Under the pieces are notes generated by a model, which saw nothing but the letters and a program-made list of their open reading frames with translations, made no database searches and had not been told where the DNA came from. Made by a program: the position numbers and the translations under genes. Below, piece by piece: positions 54,119 to 63,464 of a stretch of 64,000 bases of DNA (position 1 is its first letter; every line of letters begins with the position of its first letter). The stretch is from an uncultured Nitrospira sp. (GTDB lineage: Bacteria; Nitrospirota; Nitrospiria; Nitrospirales; Nitrospiraceae), in NCBI GenBank assembly GCA_902500785.1, contig CABVRW010000005.1, positions 1 to 64,000 on the forward strand, given 5' to 3'.

Positions 54119-55519
54119 TCACCGAATCGTCACATGCGACACCGCATACCACCGATCCGACCGTTTGCCCTCAATCGCCAACTCGACGTAGGGGGAGCGG
54201 GCATCCTCGGAAAGAATCGCGACATCAAGGACATAGGAGCCGGACGGCACGGTCTCCGGCACCAGCACCGTATCCACCACCCGGCGCGTCGGACCAGGCA
54301 ACCACTCCTTGAGCTCGGTCGGGCTGGTCCATTGTGCCACGACCTGATCCGAGTTTGATCGTAACCGGTAGGCCAGCGGCCAGGCGTGATAGATCGGCGC
54401 CACCCCCTTGTTCTCCCACTGCGACTGGAGGACGAGCCGCTCACCGGGACGGCCCTCCGAGGAATGCGTCATCTCTCGCAGCACGAATCGGTACCCGATC
54501 TTCTTCAGAAATTCATTGAAGCGAGGTCGCCAAGCGGGAGGTACCGGCTTCGATTTCGCATTCAGCACGGAGAGGTGCCAGGCGAGCCCCTGCTCCAGAA
54601 TACGGTTGAGATCAAACCCTCGATCGTACCACTCCTGGATGTAGCCGCAGACCTCCATCTGAACCGGCCCGCGCTTCCACGCATTCGCAATCACCGGGTC
54701 CTCGAGCACCGGAGGATAGGCATGCTCCATATGGTTCCAGTCGGGGCCGAAATATCCGTAGTCGCCGAAACAGTCTCCTCGCCAGCCCGCCCCTTGCGAT
54801 GCCGCATACTTCAGTTGCCCGCCGTGGAGCATCACCAATGGGGTGCCTGCAAAATATTTGAGATACCAGTCCGTAATAGCGATCTGATTCGCCTCACTCG
54901 GAAAGAACGCCTTGCACTGGACGTCGACGCCTTCGCAGCAAGCCGTATTCCATTCGCCCCAACAGCCCACGGAGCCGATATCCACGTGATCGATATCGAG
55001 CGACCGGCCGTACCGCTGACCGAACGCGCGAATCAGCCGTTCATGGTAGTCGAGAAAAATGGGGTGGTTGTAGTCGGGGAAAATTCCGTCGGACTCCTTT
55101 ACGCTCCCGACCCCCTTGTCGAGCAACCATTGCGGCGTACCGGTCTTGTACTCGGATACGATCCGCAGGGCGAGCGTTTCCCCCTTCGCTTTGGCCAGTT
55201 CGATCACGCGGTCGACGAGCGCGAAGTTGTACTGCCCTTCCGCCGGTTCAAGCTCAGCCCACGGCCAGCGAAAGTAGGCCACGGTGGCGTGAGGATACTC
55301 TTCAGCTGAGGGCGGATGCCCGAAACCGAAATGGAAATCGGCCACACCCATTCCGGGGTTGTACAACACCTCGTCGATTTCGCGAGGCTGCACGGTGACG
55401 GTCCGCTCAGTCAGGTTCGCAACTGCAGGGCCCGATGAACCAATCATCGTATCGGCACAACCGGCGGCACCCAGCAACATCATCACCAACGCCCCGCCGT
55501 TCCATGTTCGCCTCCGCAT
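54119..55519 (-). CDS. DUF4832 lipoprotein (glycoside hydrolase-like TIM barrel)
   Basis: A 466 aa exported protein. The signal ends LGAAGC (lipid Cys21). NPGMGVADFHFGFG, then AYFRWPWAELEPAEGQYNFALVDRVIELAKAKGETLALRI is the start of a GH-A-like barrel as in DUF4832/DUF4874 proteins. Acidic positions follow in VDIGSVGCWGEWNT, where the Glu of GEWN could be the acid/base. The C-terminal part (about 350-466) looks like a beta-sandwich. It may act on envelope or extracellular polysaccharide. No substrate is assignable. It is divergent from an SDR gene. Confidence 0.78.
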   Translation of the reverse strand: MRRRTWNGGALVMMLLGAAGCADTMIGSSGPAVANLTERTVTVQPREIDEVLYNPGMGVADFHFGFGHPPSAEEYPHATVAYFRWPWAELEPAEGQYNFALVDRVIELAKAKGETLALRIVSEYKTGTPQWLLDKGVGSVKESDGIFPDYNHPIFLDYHERLIRAFGQRYGRSLDIDHVDIGSVGCWGEWNTACCEGVDVQCKAFFPSEANQIAITDWYLKYFAGTPLVMLHGGQLKYAASQGAGWRGDCFGDYGYFGPDWNHMEHAYPPVLEDPVIANAWKRGPVQMEVCGYIQEWYDRGFDLNRILEQGLAWHLSVLNAKSKPVPPAWRPRFNEFLKKIGYRFVLREMTHSSEGRPGERLVLQSQWENKGVAPIYHAWPLAYRLRSNSDQVVAQWTSPTELKEWLPGPTRRVVDTVLVPETVPSGSYVLDVAILSEDARSPYVELAIEGKRSDRWYAVSHVTIR

Positions 55520-55716
55520 GTCTCCATCCTTTCATGGATGCCGCTCTGACAGCTCACGTGCCTGCCTGATGCCATCCCGCTCGGCTTGTCGATTCAGCTT
55601 CCTGACATCACACGAAGCGATAACTCCCGACCACCATTCACCGGATGAAAGCGGGGGTAGGGTCGCGTCGCAAATTATGGTAGGGTACGCGCCCAGCTGG
55701 GAGGAACGCCCTCGAT

Positions 55717-56601
55717 ATGCCGAATTGGTTCTCACAGTCTCCTCAATCAGACTCAGTCGTCATCACCGGAGCCTCCACCGGCATTGGGGCGGCTTGCGCG
55801 CTGGCCCTCGACAAGCTGGGATACCGCGTCTTCGCAGGCGTGCGCAACCCCCTGGACGGTGAACGGCTCCAGCAGCAAGCCGGACCGCGCCTCATGCCGA
55901 TTCGCCTCGACGTCACCGATCCCGCCTCGATTTCAGCAGCCAGTCATACCGTCGCAGCCATGGTGGGGGAATACGGCCTCGCCGGCCTACTGAACAATGC
56001 CGGGATCGGCGTCGCCGGACCGATCGAACTCTTGCCCTTGGCCGACTGGCGGCGGCAATTCGAGGTGAACGTGATCGGTCTCATCGCAGTCACCCAAACG
56101 TTTCTCCCGTTGATCCGTAAGGGGCGAGGACGCATCATCAACATGGGGTCCATTGCCGGACGAGCCTCCATGCCGTTCATGGCCCCCTATGCCGCGTCGA
56201 AACACGCGCTCGAAGCGATCACCGATGCCCTGCGCCTCGAACTCCAACCCTGGAGCATCCGTGTCTCGCTCATCACACCCGGCGCCATCGCCACGCCGAT
56301 TTGGGGCAAGACCAGAAAAGAAGTCGACGCGTGGGACGCCGCCTGGGGGCAGGACTACAAAAGCATGTACCAAGACGGCTTCACCCGCATCAAGGACGCG
56401 GCCACCGCGGCGGGCGAGCAGGCACAACCGGCCAGCGTGGTGGCCGAAGCCGTGACACACGCGCTGCGATCGAGATGGCCGAAGACACGTTATCTCATTG
56501 GCTCGGACGCAGCTATCCGCGCCTACCTGGCGCTGCTCCTTCCAGATCGCCTCAACGATTGGCTGGTCACCCGAATCGTCAAGCTTCCCCCGCGCCGCTG
56601 A
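55717..56601 (+). CDS. Short-chain dehydrogenase/reductase
   Basis: A 294 aa classical SDR. The cofactor motif TGASTGIG (near 18-25), NNAGIG, the catalytic SIAGRASMPFMAPYAASK (Ser and Tyr-x3-Lys intact) and RVSLITPGAIATPIWGK are all present. The sequence resembles the retinol/17-beta-hydroxysteroid dehydrogenase-like group of bacterial SDRs with about 40 extra C-terminal residues. The substrate is unknown. It converges with the lipoprotein gene 6 nt downstream. Confidence 0.9.
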   Translation: MPNWFSQSPQSDSVVITGASTGIGAACALALDKLGYRVFAGVRNPLDGERLQQQAGPRLMPIRLDVTDPASISAASHTVAAMVGEYGLAGLLNNAGIGVAGPIELLPLADWRRQFEVNVIGLIAVTQTFLPLIRKGRGRIINMGSIAGRASMPFMAPYAASKHALEAITDALRLELQPWSIRVSLITPGAIATPIWGKTRKEVDAWDAAWGQDYKSMYQDGFTRIKDAATAAGEQAQPASVVAEAVTHALRSRWPKTRYLIGSDAAIRAYLALLLPDRLNDWLVTRIVKLPPRR

Positions 56602-56607
56602 CGCCCC

Positions 56608-57399
56608 TCAGCGTTCGTTCAATCTGACCATATCGATGACCTGTCCCTGCCCGTCGAGATAGACCGACACCAGGGCGTTCGGGTCCAGCTGTTCAATCGC
56701 CGGCTGAAGCAGCGGACGCACGGGAAAGGATTGAATATAATCGATCTTCATCCTGAGACGCATGCGCCCGTCACCGATGGTGACGAACGCGCCCTCCAGG
56801 CGACGCCGCGGCGCGCGCAGCGAAGACCCGACCGCCAACTCACGTGGTTTGCCCAACGAAAACACATCGACGAGCAGATACGCTCGATCGACGGCAAAAT
56901 CGGCGGCTTCTCCGACCTCGAGTTTGGCGAGCTTCTCCATGGCCACCGTGCGCGCATAGAACCCCACATCCCGTCCCGTATCAAGGCGGATCGTCACCCG
57001 TTCCTTCTGAGGGTTGAACGATTTCCCCAGTGAACCCCGAAAAATTTTCGTGGGGGACATGATGGCCGGTCGCTGATAGGTCACAATTTCGTCGCGATCA
57101 TTCACCATGATCTCCACCGCCCCACCCACCTGCAGGCCACGGGCTTCATCCCCGCCGGCTTCAAGCGAAAGATAGCGCGGCGCCCGCTCCCCGGTGTCGA
57201 CCTGCACCCGATCGCCGGAGATGCGGCTGATGGTGCCCTTCACAAGCCGAGCGCTCGGCAGGATGCCCGGCACCGGTTTCAACTCCTCAATGCTGAGCCC
57301 ATGGATGAGCATGGCAGAGCTGCCGCACCCGGCAACAACCCACCCCATGAGAATCGCACCGATCAGAACAGAATGTTTCCTGTGTTTCGCGCGCATCAT
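56608..57399 (-). CDS. Lipoprotein of unknown function with three beta-rich repeats
   Basis: A 263 aa lipoprotein. The signal ends GWVVAGC (lipid Cys25). The mature part contains short beta-barrel-like units (VKGTISRISGDRVQVDTGERAPRYLSL; then KERVTIRLDTGRDVGFYARTV; then VYLDGQGQVIDMVRL), each resembling a small OB or SH3-like sheet. No catalytic motif is seen. Start: ATG at 57399 with GGAG 7 nt upstream, preferred over the longer frame to 57426. I do not recognise the family. Confidence 0.75.
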   Translation of the reverse strand: MMRAKHRKHSVLIGAILMGWVVAGCGSSAMLIHGLSIEELKPVPGILPSARLVKGTISRISGDRVQVDTGERAPRYLSLEAGGDEARGLQVGGAVEIMVNDRDEIVTYQRPAIMSPTKIFRGSLGKSFNPQKERVTIRLDTGRDVGFYARTVAMEKLAKLEVGEAADFAVDRAYLLVDVFSLGKPRELAVGSSLRAPRRRLEGAFVTIGDGRMRLRMKIDYIQSFPVRPLLQPAIEQLDPNALVSVYLDGQGQVIDMVRLNER

Positions 57400-57602
57400 G
57401 CCCGTGCTCCATACTGACGACGCCAATCATAGAACAAAACGGGTTCAGGAGGCGAGGTTCGACGGTTGGAGGACGAGGACTGTTCCTGGTTCATTCGGAA
57501 ACTTGATCGCCATCGGACATCCTTGTACCATCACCACTCATAGCCAAGGCTGCGGGCCGCTTTAATACCGACACATCGTGTGAATTGATCGCGGCGGATG
57601 GT

Positions 57603-57631
57603 GCAACCATCGAGTTATTCCGCAGCCTGTT
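57603..57631. repeat. Dispersed repeat, copy B
   Basis: Matches 31464-31492 at 25 of 29 positions (core CATCGAGTT-TTCCGCAGC). It lies at the 5' end of the open frame of the next gene, arguing that the true start codon is downstream of it. Confidence 0.6.
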
Positions 57632-57663
57632 ACGGATTCTCACCCGCAATCGAACGGTCACTC

Positions 57664-58782
57664 ATGTCATCCTCTGAGGCCTCCCCACTGTCGATCGAAG
57701 AGGGGACCTGTTATGCCCTGTTCGCCTACGACATTGGATTGGCCATCAACCTCGATGAGGCGGAACGGCACGTCACGGCGATCAAGGAGCGCGGGCGTAT
57801 CCGCCACAAGGCGCGGGCCCCGCACTATTTCGACTATCGTCCCCCGCCGCTGCGACTGACGCAGGACACCGTCGCGCTGACCTTCGGCGAGTACCGATCG
57901 AGCGGAGCCGTGGAGGTGATGCTGTACGACTTCGGCGCGGTCACCGTCATTTATCGCATTCCGATCAACGGCTCGTTTGAAAGCCTCTTGAGCTTGAGTG
58001 AATCGCTCTACGAAAACGAGACGCTGCTGGCGGAATCGCGCCACCGCCTGGATCAACTGGTGCGCGACATCCGTCCGGCGATCGACCGGGCATCCACCTC
58101 GCGTGAGGTCGAGGACTATCTGATTTTTTCCGTCGAACGGTGCGCGCCGTCGGTCATCCAAACCTTCGAAGCGTCCTATGATCCGCTGTTTGCCCACGTC
58201 CTTCGGAGCGAACGCACGAGGCTCTCCGACCAGGAAATTCACGAAGCGACCTCGTGCCGCATCTCTTTCAGCCGGGATGATATGACCCTGATCGACTGGA
58301 ATGCCGCACTCGTCTTCGGGCAGGACATGGACGACGTGCGGGCGGTGCTGGAATTTGTGAACGTGGAGCTACTCGAAATGCGCGCCCTGGATGAGCAGCT
58401 CGATATGGCACTCGACCAGGGCTATGAAGCGCTGACTCGGAAAACCGGCGTGACCTCATGGCTGCCCGGTTCACATGAAGTCGCGCTGACGCATATCGGA
58501 CAATTGCAGGTCGACAGCGCCGTGCTTTTCGAACGCGTGACCAACACGCTCAAGCTGCTCGGCGATCAATACCTGGCTCGCGTCTATCGATCCGCCTCTC
58601 AGCGCTTTCACCTGGAAGCCTGGGACGCCAGCATCATCAGGAAACTGCAGACCCTGGAGAGCATCTACGGGAAAATGACCGACCGGGCGACGACTCAACG
58701 GATGGAAGTGCTCGAATGGATCATCATCGTGTTAATTGCCATTTCCATCGCCATTTCGTTTCTACCCATGGCCGGCCATTGA
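57664..58782 (+). CDS. RMD1/YagE-like (DUF155) family protein
   Basis: A 372 aa protein. The N-terminal half is soluble with CYALFAYDIG and LYDFGAVTVIYRIPI. The central part has YLIFSVERC and WNAALVFG. The C-terminal third is helical (LDQLVRD, QYLARVYRSASQRFHLEAWDASIIRKLQTLESIYGKMTD) and ends in the family hallmark LEWIIIVLIAISIAISF, a single C-terminal membrane anchor. The yeast relatives act in sporulation and meiotic division or mitochondrial translation. The bacterial role is unknown. The frame opens at 57598, but its first residues would translate a dispersed repeat, so ATG 57664 is preferred even though no good ribosome site precedes it. Confidence 0.65.
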   Translation: MSSSEASPLSIEEGTCYALFAYDIGLAINLDEAERHVTAIKERGRIRHKARAPHYFDYRPPPLRLTQDTVALTFGEYRSSGAVEVMLYDFGAVTVIYRIPINGSFESLLSLSESLYENETLLAESRHRLDQLVRDIRPAIDRASTSREVEDYLIFSVERCAPSVIQTFEASYDPLFAHVLRSERTRLSDQEIHEATSCRISFSRDDMTLIDWNAALVFGQDMDDVRAVLEFVNVELLEMRALDEQLDMALDQGYEALTRKTGVTSWLPGSHEVALTHIGQLQVDSAVLFERVTNTLKLLGDQYLARVYRSASQRFHLEAWDASIIRKLQTLESIYGKMTDRATTQRMEVLEWIIIVLIAISIAISFLPMAGH

Positions 58783-58910
58783 TCGCTGTCCATCGTCCTA
58801 CCGAAGGGCCCGTTGAGAGGACCCTCCCGTCCGATCGGCTCGGACTAGGCATCCAGGAACAGGTGTGCTAGAACGCTCTGCTGCTGAACGCGACCGTCTG
58901 CTCCAAACCG

Positions 58911-60110
58911 ATGCATCATTCGCTCATGACCAGATTGTTCCGCCGCGGGATCGGCATCCTCTTCGTCCTGAGCCTCACCGGCTGCCTGTCTCCCCCCACG
59001 CTGAACCGCGCGGTTCTCGCTTATGACGACGCCATTAACGACGCGATCTCAAAACAACTGTTGATCAATATCGCCAGGGCTCACCATCACGAACCCATTC
59101 ACTTCACCGGGGTGGCCAACGTGGCAGCCACCTTCGATTTTCGCATCAGCGCCGGCGCCACACCCGCGCTGACCGGCGAGCATGGCCGTACGCTGGTCCC
59201 CCTGTTCGGAGGATCGATCGCCGAGAATCCCACCATCAGCATCACGCCGATCGAGGGCGAAGAATTCACCAAACGCCTCCTGGCGCCGTTCCAGGAAAGC
59301 AAACTCACCCTCCTGCTCCGGCAAGGCGTCGACATCGATCTCCTGCTGCGGCTCATGGCCAAAGAAGTCCGTCTGAAGACCAAGGGCGAAGAAGTCGCTT
59401 ATCGCAACAGCCCGTCCGACAAAGACGGCTATGACATGTTTCGCAAGGTCGTGCTGCACCTCTCGGCGATTCAGGATGCCAACCGCCTATACGCAGAAGT
59501 CTTGACGTTCGAACGTACCTGGACCATTCCGGCCGAGGCGGTGACGGCGGAAGGATTCCTCGCCCTGGAACAGCAGTACCTGATTGCGTACGATTCCGTC
59601 CGTCGCACCTACACGCTGCGAAAACCAATGTCCGGACGGGTCCTGATCACGAACTACGATCCCGCCACACTCCCGGAGACGGAACGAATCCGTTTACACG
59701 AAACGGCGGATCAACGGCCGGTCAACGATGTCTCGTTCGACATTCGAGCCGGGCGCTATGGCGGAGACTGGCCCTTGCAGGGGGATTTCAGGCTGCGAAG
59801 CTTCAACGCCATGTTGAATTTCTTGGGACTGTCGGTCGACGAGGACAAAGAGTACGTGGTGGAGAAGGACCCGCGCACACCACCCGTTGCTGAGAATCCG
59901 GTGAAAACCATGGACCTGCTCCTTCTGGACCGGGGTCCCGACGAGGGGGACATGGCCGCGAAATCCCACGGTCGCTACTATGCGGTCAACTCACAGGGAC
60001 CTCAGGCGCGTTGGAACCGCGAAGCCTTCAAGCTGCTCTCCCAACTGTTTCAGATGACGGTCACCGACATCCCGCGAACCGGCGTGCCCAGCATTACGAT
60101 CGCGAAATAA
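58911..60110 (+). CDS. Large lipoprotein of unknown function
   Basis: A 399 aa lipoprotein. The signal ends LSLTGC (lipid Cys25). Residues 30-60 are helical (AVLAYDDAINDAISKQLLINIARAHHHEPIHFTGVANVAATFDF), and the remainder is mixed alpha/beta with no catalytic motif. It is followed 155 nt later by a DUF481 outer membrane protein on the same strand, so both may belong to an envelope assembly. I do not recognise the family. An alternative start is at 58926. Confidence 0.75.
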   Translation: MHHSLMTRLFRRGIGILFVLSLTGCLSPPTLNRAVLAYDDAINDAISKQLLINIARAHHHEPIHFTGVANVAATFDFRISAGATPALTGEHGRTLVPLFGGSIAENPTISITPIEGEEFTKRLLAPFQESKLTLLLRQGVDIDLLLRLMAKEVRLKTKGEEVAYRNSPSDKDGYDMFRKVVLHLSAIQDANRLYAEVLTFERTWTIPAEAVTAEGFLALEQQYLIAYDSVRRTYTLRKPMSGRVLITNYDPATLPETERIRLHETADQRPVNDVSFDIRAGRYGGDWPLQGDFRLRSFNAMLNFLGLSVDEDKEYVVEKDPRTPPVAENPVKTMDLLLLDRGPDEGDMAAKSHGRYYAVNSQGPQARWNREAFKLLSQLFQMTVTDIPRTGVPSITIAK

Positions 60111-60265
60111 TCCGCTCCTCGCAGGACTCCCCCTCGCGTCATTTTTCCCGGCTCCGTCCCTTGCAACTCCACGGCGATTTCAATTAGGGTGGGCTTGCTC
60201 AAACAGATCGCGGCAACCAGCCCCATGTCGCAGTTGCAAGCCTATCTGTATTCCGATTCATATCC

Positions 60266-61291
60266 ATGCGGCGCCATCGTCTCCACCAATCCCTGCCCTG
60301 GCAGTGGATCACGCTTACCCTCACCATCTGGCTCTCGACGCCTTGCTGGGCGGACGAGGTGTTTATGCTCAACGGCGACCGCCTCACCGGCAGGATCGAA
60401 AAAGTAGAAGAAAATATTCTGACGCTGCAGACGGACTACGGCAACACCATCAGGATCGACTGGACCAAGGTGAAACGAGTGACCTCCGACAGCTCCCTGA
60501 ATGTGCTGGTGCCGGACCAATCTCGGGATGTGATCCGCGATTTCTTCTACGGCGCGAACGGCATCAAGCAGGTCACCGAATTGGGACCGGATACTCCGAT
60601 ACCCCTGGCGGACGTTACCGCCATCAATCTCGAACCGATCAGGCTGGCGGGCACAGTCACGGTCGGAGGAAACAGCACTTCCGGCAACAGCAGCACCAAG
60701 GCCTTCAACGGCGCCACGCTCTTTACCGTGTATGCCTACCGGCAGCGGCTGTTAGTCGAAGGCAAATACAATTATGGGCAAGCCGGGGATCAGGTCACGG
60801 CCAGAAACTCATTGGCAAGTCTGAAACACCATTACTTTTTGAGCAAGCAAATATTTGTTGAAACGTTCGGCCTGCTCGAAAAGGACACCTTGCAACAGTT
60901 GCAACTCCGCACCACAATCGGCAGCGGCTTGGGCTATCAGTTTTATGAAAGTCCCCGCACAATCCTCTCGCTCTCCGTCGGTCTGGCCTATGTGAGCACA
61001 CATTTCACTACCGCGCCGAACATCCAGACCCCTTCCGGACGCTGGGGCCTTCGGTGGGAACATACGCTTTTGCCTGATCGAGTCAAGTTCTTCCATCGGC
61101 ACGAAGGGTTCTGGGACGTCTATGCCGGAAATGCATTCCGCATCAACGCCGACCAGGGAATTCGCATCACGGTCTACAAGAATCTGTTCTTCAACGTGGA
61201 ATATGATCTTCGACTGAACACGCAACCGGCGCCGGGACGGCAAAAGCTTGATGAAGCCATCATTTTTGGCGTGGGCTATGAACTCAAGTAA
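60266..61291 (+). CDS. DUF481 outer membrane protein
   Basis: A 341 aa exported protein. The signal peptide is about 1-29 (cleavage at CWA). Residues about 30-130 form a small beta domain (EVFMLNGDRLTGRIEKVEENILTLQTDYGNTIRIDW), as seen before many DUF481 barrels. The DUF481 barrel follows (about 135-341: GNSTSGNSSTKAFNG, then amphipathic strands ending GVGYELK). It resembles salt-induced YdiY-like proteins. The function is unknown. It converges with the flavoprotein gene 18 nt on. Confidence 0.85.
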   Translation: MRRHRLHQSLPWQWITLTLTIWLSTPCWADEVFMLNGDRLTGRIEKVEENILTLQTDYGNTIRIDWTKVKRVTSDSSLNVLVPDQSRDVIRDFFYGANGIKQVTELGPDTPIPLADVTAINLEPIRLAGTVTVGGNSTSGNSSTKAFNGATLFTVYAYRQRLLVEGKYNYGQAGDQVTARNSLASLKHHYFLSKQIFVETFGLLEKDTLQQLQLRTTIGSGLGYQFYESPRTILSLSVGLAYVSTHFTTAPNIQTPSGRWGLRWEHTLLPDRVKFFHRHEGFWDVYAGNAFRINADQGIRITVYKNLFFNVEYDLRLNTQPAPGRQKLDEAIIFGVGYELK

Positions 61292-61309
61292 CCGCGTGGC
61301 CCCGGCCGG

Positions 61310-62593
61310 TCATGTCACACTCGACGCCGCGGCACGGCCTGCCACCAGGCCGGTCGCCCAGGCCCATTGAAAATTGAACCCGCCGATCCGCCCGTCGCAA
61401 TCGAGGGCCTCCCCCACCACATACAGACCGGGCACAACCTTCGATTCCATCGTGCGGAAGTTGATCTCTTCCAGGGGAATCCCTCCGGCCGTCACTTCAG
61501 CAAAGTTCCACCCTCGATCGCGCACGACAGGAAATCGAAACCGGGTGAGGACTGTCAGGAGACGATCACGGTCGGCGCGCGACACCTGCGCACCCGCCTG
61601 CTGAGGATCGCTTTCCGCCCGGCGGCAGAACGCCTCGGCGCATCGCTCGGGGAGTATCTCCGTGAGCAGCTTCAACAGCGACCGCCGCGGGCTCTTGGCA
61701 ACCTGGGCAAGAAACCACTCGCGCGCCTGATCCGTCGTTCGGCCAGGCAGAAAATTCCCATACACCTCGACCGACTCACCTCGCTCCCTGGCCACAGTCC
61801 AGAACCGACTCGCATCCATCACCACCGGCCCGCTAATTCCGAAATGCGTCCAGAGCAGACTGCCCGTCCGCCGATCGACCGACCGGCCCTCCACCATCGT
61901 CTGTACTTCCACCTCCTGAGACAGCCCGGAGAGGCCCGTATGAACACAGCCGTCGTCGAGGACCAGGGCGACCAGCGCCGGAACGGTCGGGGTTACCCGA
62001 TGTCCTAGGCGGCGCGCAAGTCCATAGCCTGATCCGTCGCTCCCCGTGCGCGGCAACGACTGTCCGCCGGTGGCCAGAATGAGGCGTTTCGCAAGGGTCT
62101 CGCCCTGTTGATGGCGTATGAGAAATCTGGCCGTCCCGCTGGTGTCCGGTGCATCTGCGCAGTCTATGCGGACAATATCCGAGACACGATGGCTCGGGCG
62201 GAGCACCACGCCGAGCTCCAAGCTGCGAGCGAGCAACGCATCGAGCACCGTCCGTGCCGTATCGGTTACGGGAAACAGTTTACCGGTCTCCTCACGCTTG
62301 AGCTCGACACCGAGCGATGCAAACCATCGGACGGTCGCCTCCACAGGAAAAGCCGCCAACACGTTGCGGACGAGATGGCGGACACCGAAAAAATCATCCG
62401 GCGTCACCACATGATGGGTCACATTGCAGCGGCCTCCGCCGGAGACCAGGATTTTAGCCCCGATGGTCTTCGCTCCATCCAGCAACTCAATGGTGAGATG
62501 CCGTCCGTGCTCTGCTGAAAAAATCGCAGCGGCAAGACCGGCGGCCCCGGCACCCACGATGCAAAGATCGACTGTTACAGAACGTCCCGACAC
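61310..62593 (-). CDS. FAD-dependent HI0933/BaiN-like oxidoreductase
   Basis: A 427 aa flavoprotein. The N-terminal dinucleotide motif is VGAGAAGLAAAIF (12-24), with SGGGRCNVT typical of HI0933-like proteins. The second motif is LILATGGQSLPRTGSDGSGYGLARRLGH, and the C-terminal FAD segment is VPGLYVVGEALDCDGRIGGFNFQWAWATG. Its relatives reduce bile-acid or unsaturated substrates, but the physiological reaction is unknown. A distant paralogue of the same superfamily begins 0.9 kb upstream (63451-64000). The 310 nt after its start contain no gene. Confidence 0.9.
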   Translation of the reverse strand: MSGRSVTVDLCIVGAGAAGLAAAIFSAEHGRHLTIELLDGAKTIGAKILVSGGGRCNVTHHVVTPDDFFGVRHLVRNVLAAFPVEATVRWFASLGVELKREETGKLFPVTDTARTVLDALLARSLELGVVLRPSHRVSDIVRIDCADAPDTSGTARFLIRHQQGETLAKRLILATGGQSLPRTGSDGSGYGLARRLGHRVTPTVPALVALVLDDGCVHTGLSGLSQEVEVQTMVEGRSVDRRTGSLLWTHFGISGPVVMDASRFWTVARERGESVEVYGNFLPGRTTDQAREWFLAQVAKSPRRSLLKLLTEILPERCAEAFCRRAESDPQQAGAQVSRADRDRLLTVLTRFRFPVVRDRGWNFAEVTAGGIPLEEINFRTMESKVVPGLYVVGEALDCDGRIGGFNFQWAWATGLVAGRAAASSVT

Positions 62594-62903
62594 GACTCAC
62601 CCGTTTGAAGACGATCCACCATCGTTCGCGCCGCAAGAAGGTACCATGATGCCGCCCACACTCCTCCTCGACACAGGATGACCGCACCGATTCTCTCTGT
62701 CCTCGGAACGGTCCACCATCGGCATCCTTGATCGGGATTTGAGTACAGGGACGCTCGCCTCGTCACCCTATCGGCGCATCCAGCTGTAGCCACAGGCGCG
62801 TGACGCGTGTGTGGTAATTGACGTATCTCGTGAACGGTGACGCGCCTCTCGTCGAGCCGAGATGCCGCCTCATGAGATGCGAACAAGGGGATACGAGAGC
62901 GTG
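62594..62903. other. Gap between the flavoprotein and RBBP9 genes
   Basis: About 310 nt. I see no gene, terminator or repeat. Open frames here on both strands lack any recognisable similarity. Confidence 0.4.
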
Positions 62904-63464
62904 TCATACCGACTTCAGAAGACCTTCGAGGAGCGCGAGACCGGCAGGCCAGTCGCCGAGACCGCTGCTCGCATTGATGTGGCCGACTGCGCCCGCCTCC
63001 GCGAAGGCACTGCCCCAGTCGGTCGCGCAACGCCGCGCATATGGAACAGACCCGAACGGATCATCGCTGCTGGCGACGACCACACTGGGAAAGCGAAGCC
63101 TGTCGGAAGGAACCGGCTGAAACCCTTGTGCGGCCGTCGGAAACAGGGGTCCTGCCGGATCGGGGACTGCTACCAGAAAGGCAGCGCGCACGGGAACTTG
63201 GGTGCGCTGCGCCCAGTGGACGACCAGCAGACAGCCCATGCTATGGGCGATCAGGACAGGCGGTGCGGAGAGACGGGCCATGGCGGCATCAAGGCCCTGC
63301 AACCATTCCTCACAGATCGGACGATCCCAATCACGCTGCCGCACCCGCTGCCAACGGAGATGCCGCTGCTCCCACAAGGTTTGCCAATGATCAGGTCCGG
63401 AATTGCCGATGCCCGGAACCACCAGGGCCACAACCCCATTGGTTGTCGAGCTACGACCTGACAC
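62904..63464 (-). CDS. RBBP9/YdeN-family serine hydrolase
   Basis: A 186 aa small alpha/beta hydrolase. The triad is Ser75 in IAHSMGC, Asp134 or Asp135 in SSDDPFG and His162 in GHINASSGLGDWP, the last being the family fingerprint. VVPGIGNSGPDHWQTLWE is the usual N-terminal segment. Start: the GTG at 63464 has AAGGAG about 10 nt upstream and gives the family length. The frame to 63605 would add 47 residues. It overlaps the upstream flavoprotein stop by 14 nt, so both are co-transcribed. The substrate is unknown. Confidence 0.9.
   Translation of the reverse strand: MSGRSSTTNGVVALVVPGIGNSGPDHWQTLWEQRHLRWQRVRQRDWDRPICEEWLQGLDAAMARLSAPPVLIAHSMGCLLVVHWAQRTQVPVRAAFLVAVPDPAGPLFPTAAQGFQPVPSDRLRFPSVVVASSDDPFGSVPYARRCATDWGSAFAEAGAVGHINASSGLGDWPAGLALLEGLLKSV

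Noticed and set aside
54386-55309. 307 aa plus-strand frame opposite the DUF4832 gene
   Set aside because: No signal, motif or ribosome site. It covers the middle of a coherent lipoprotein gene.
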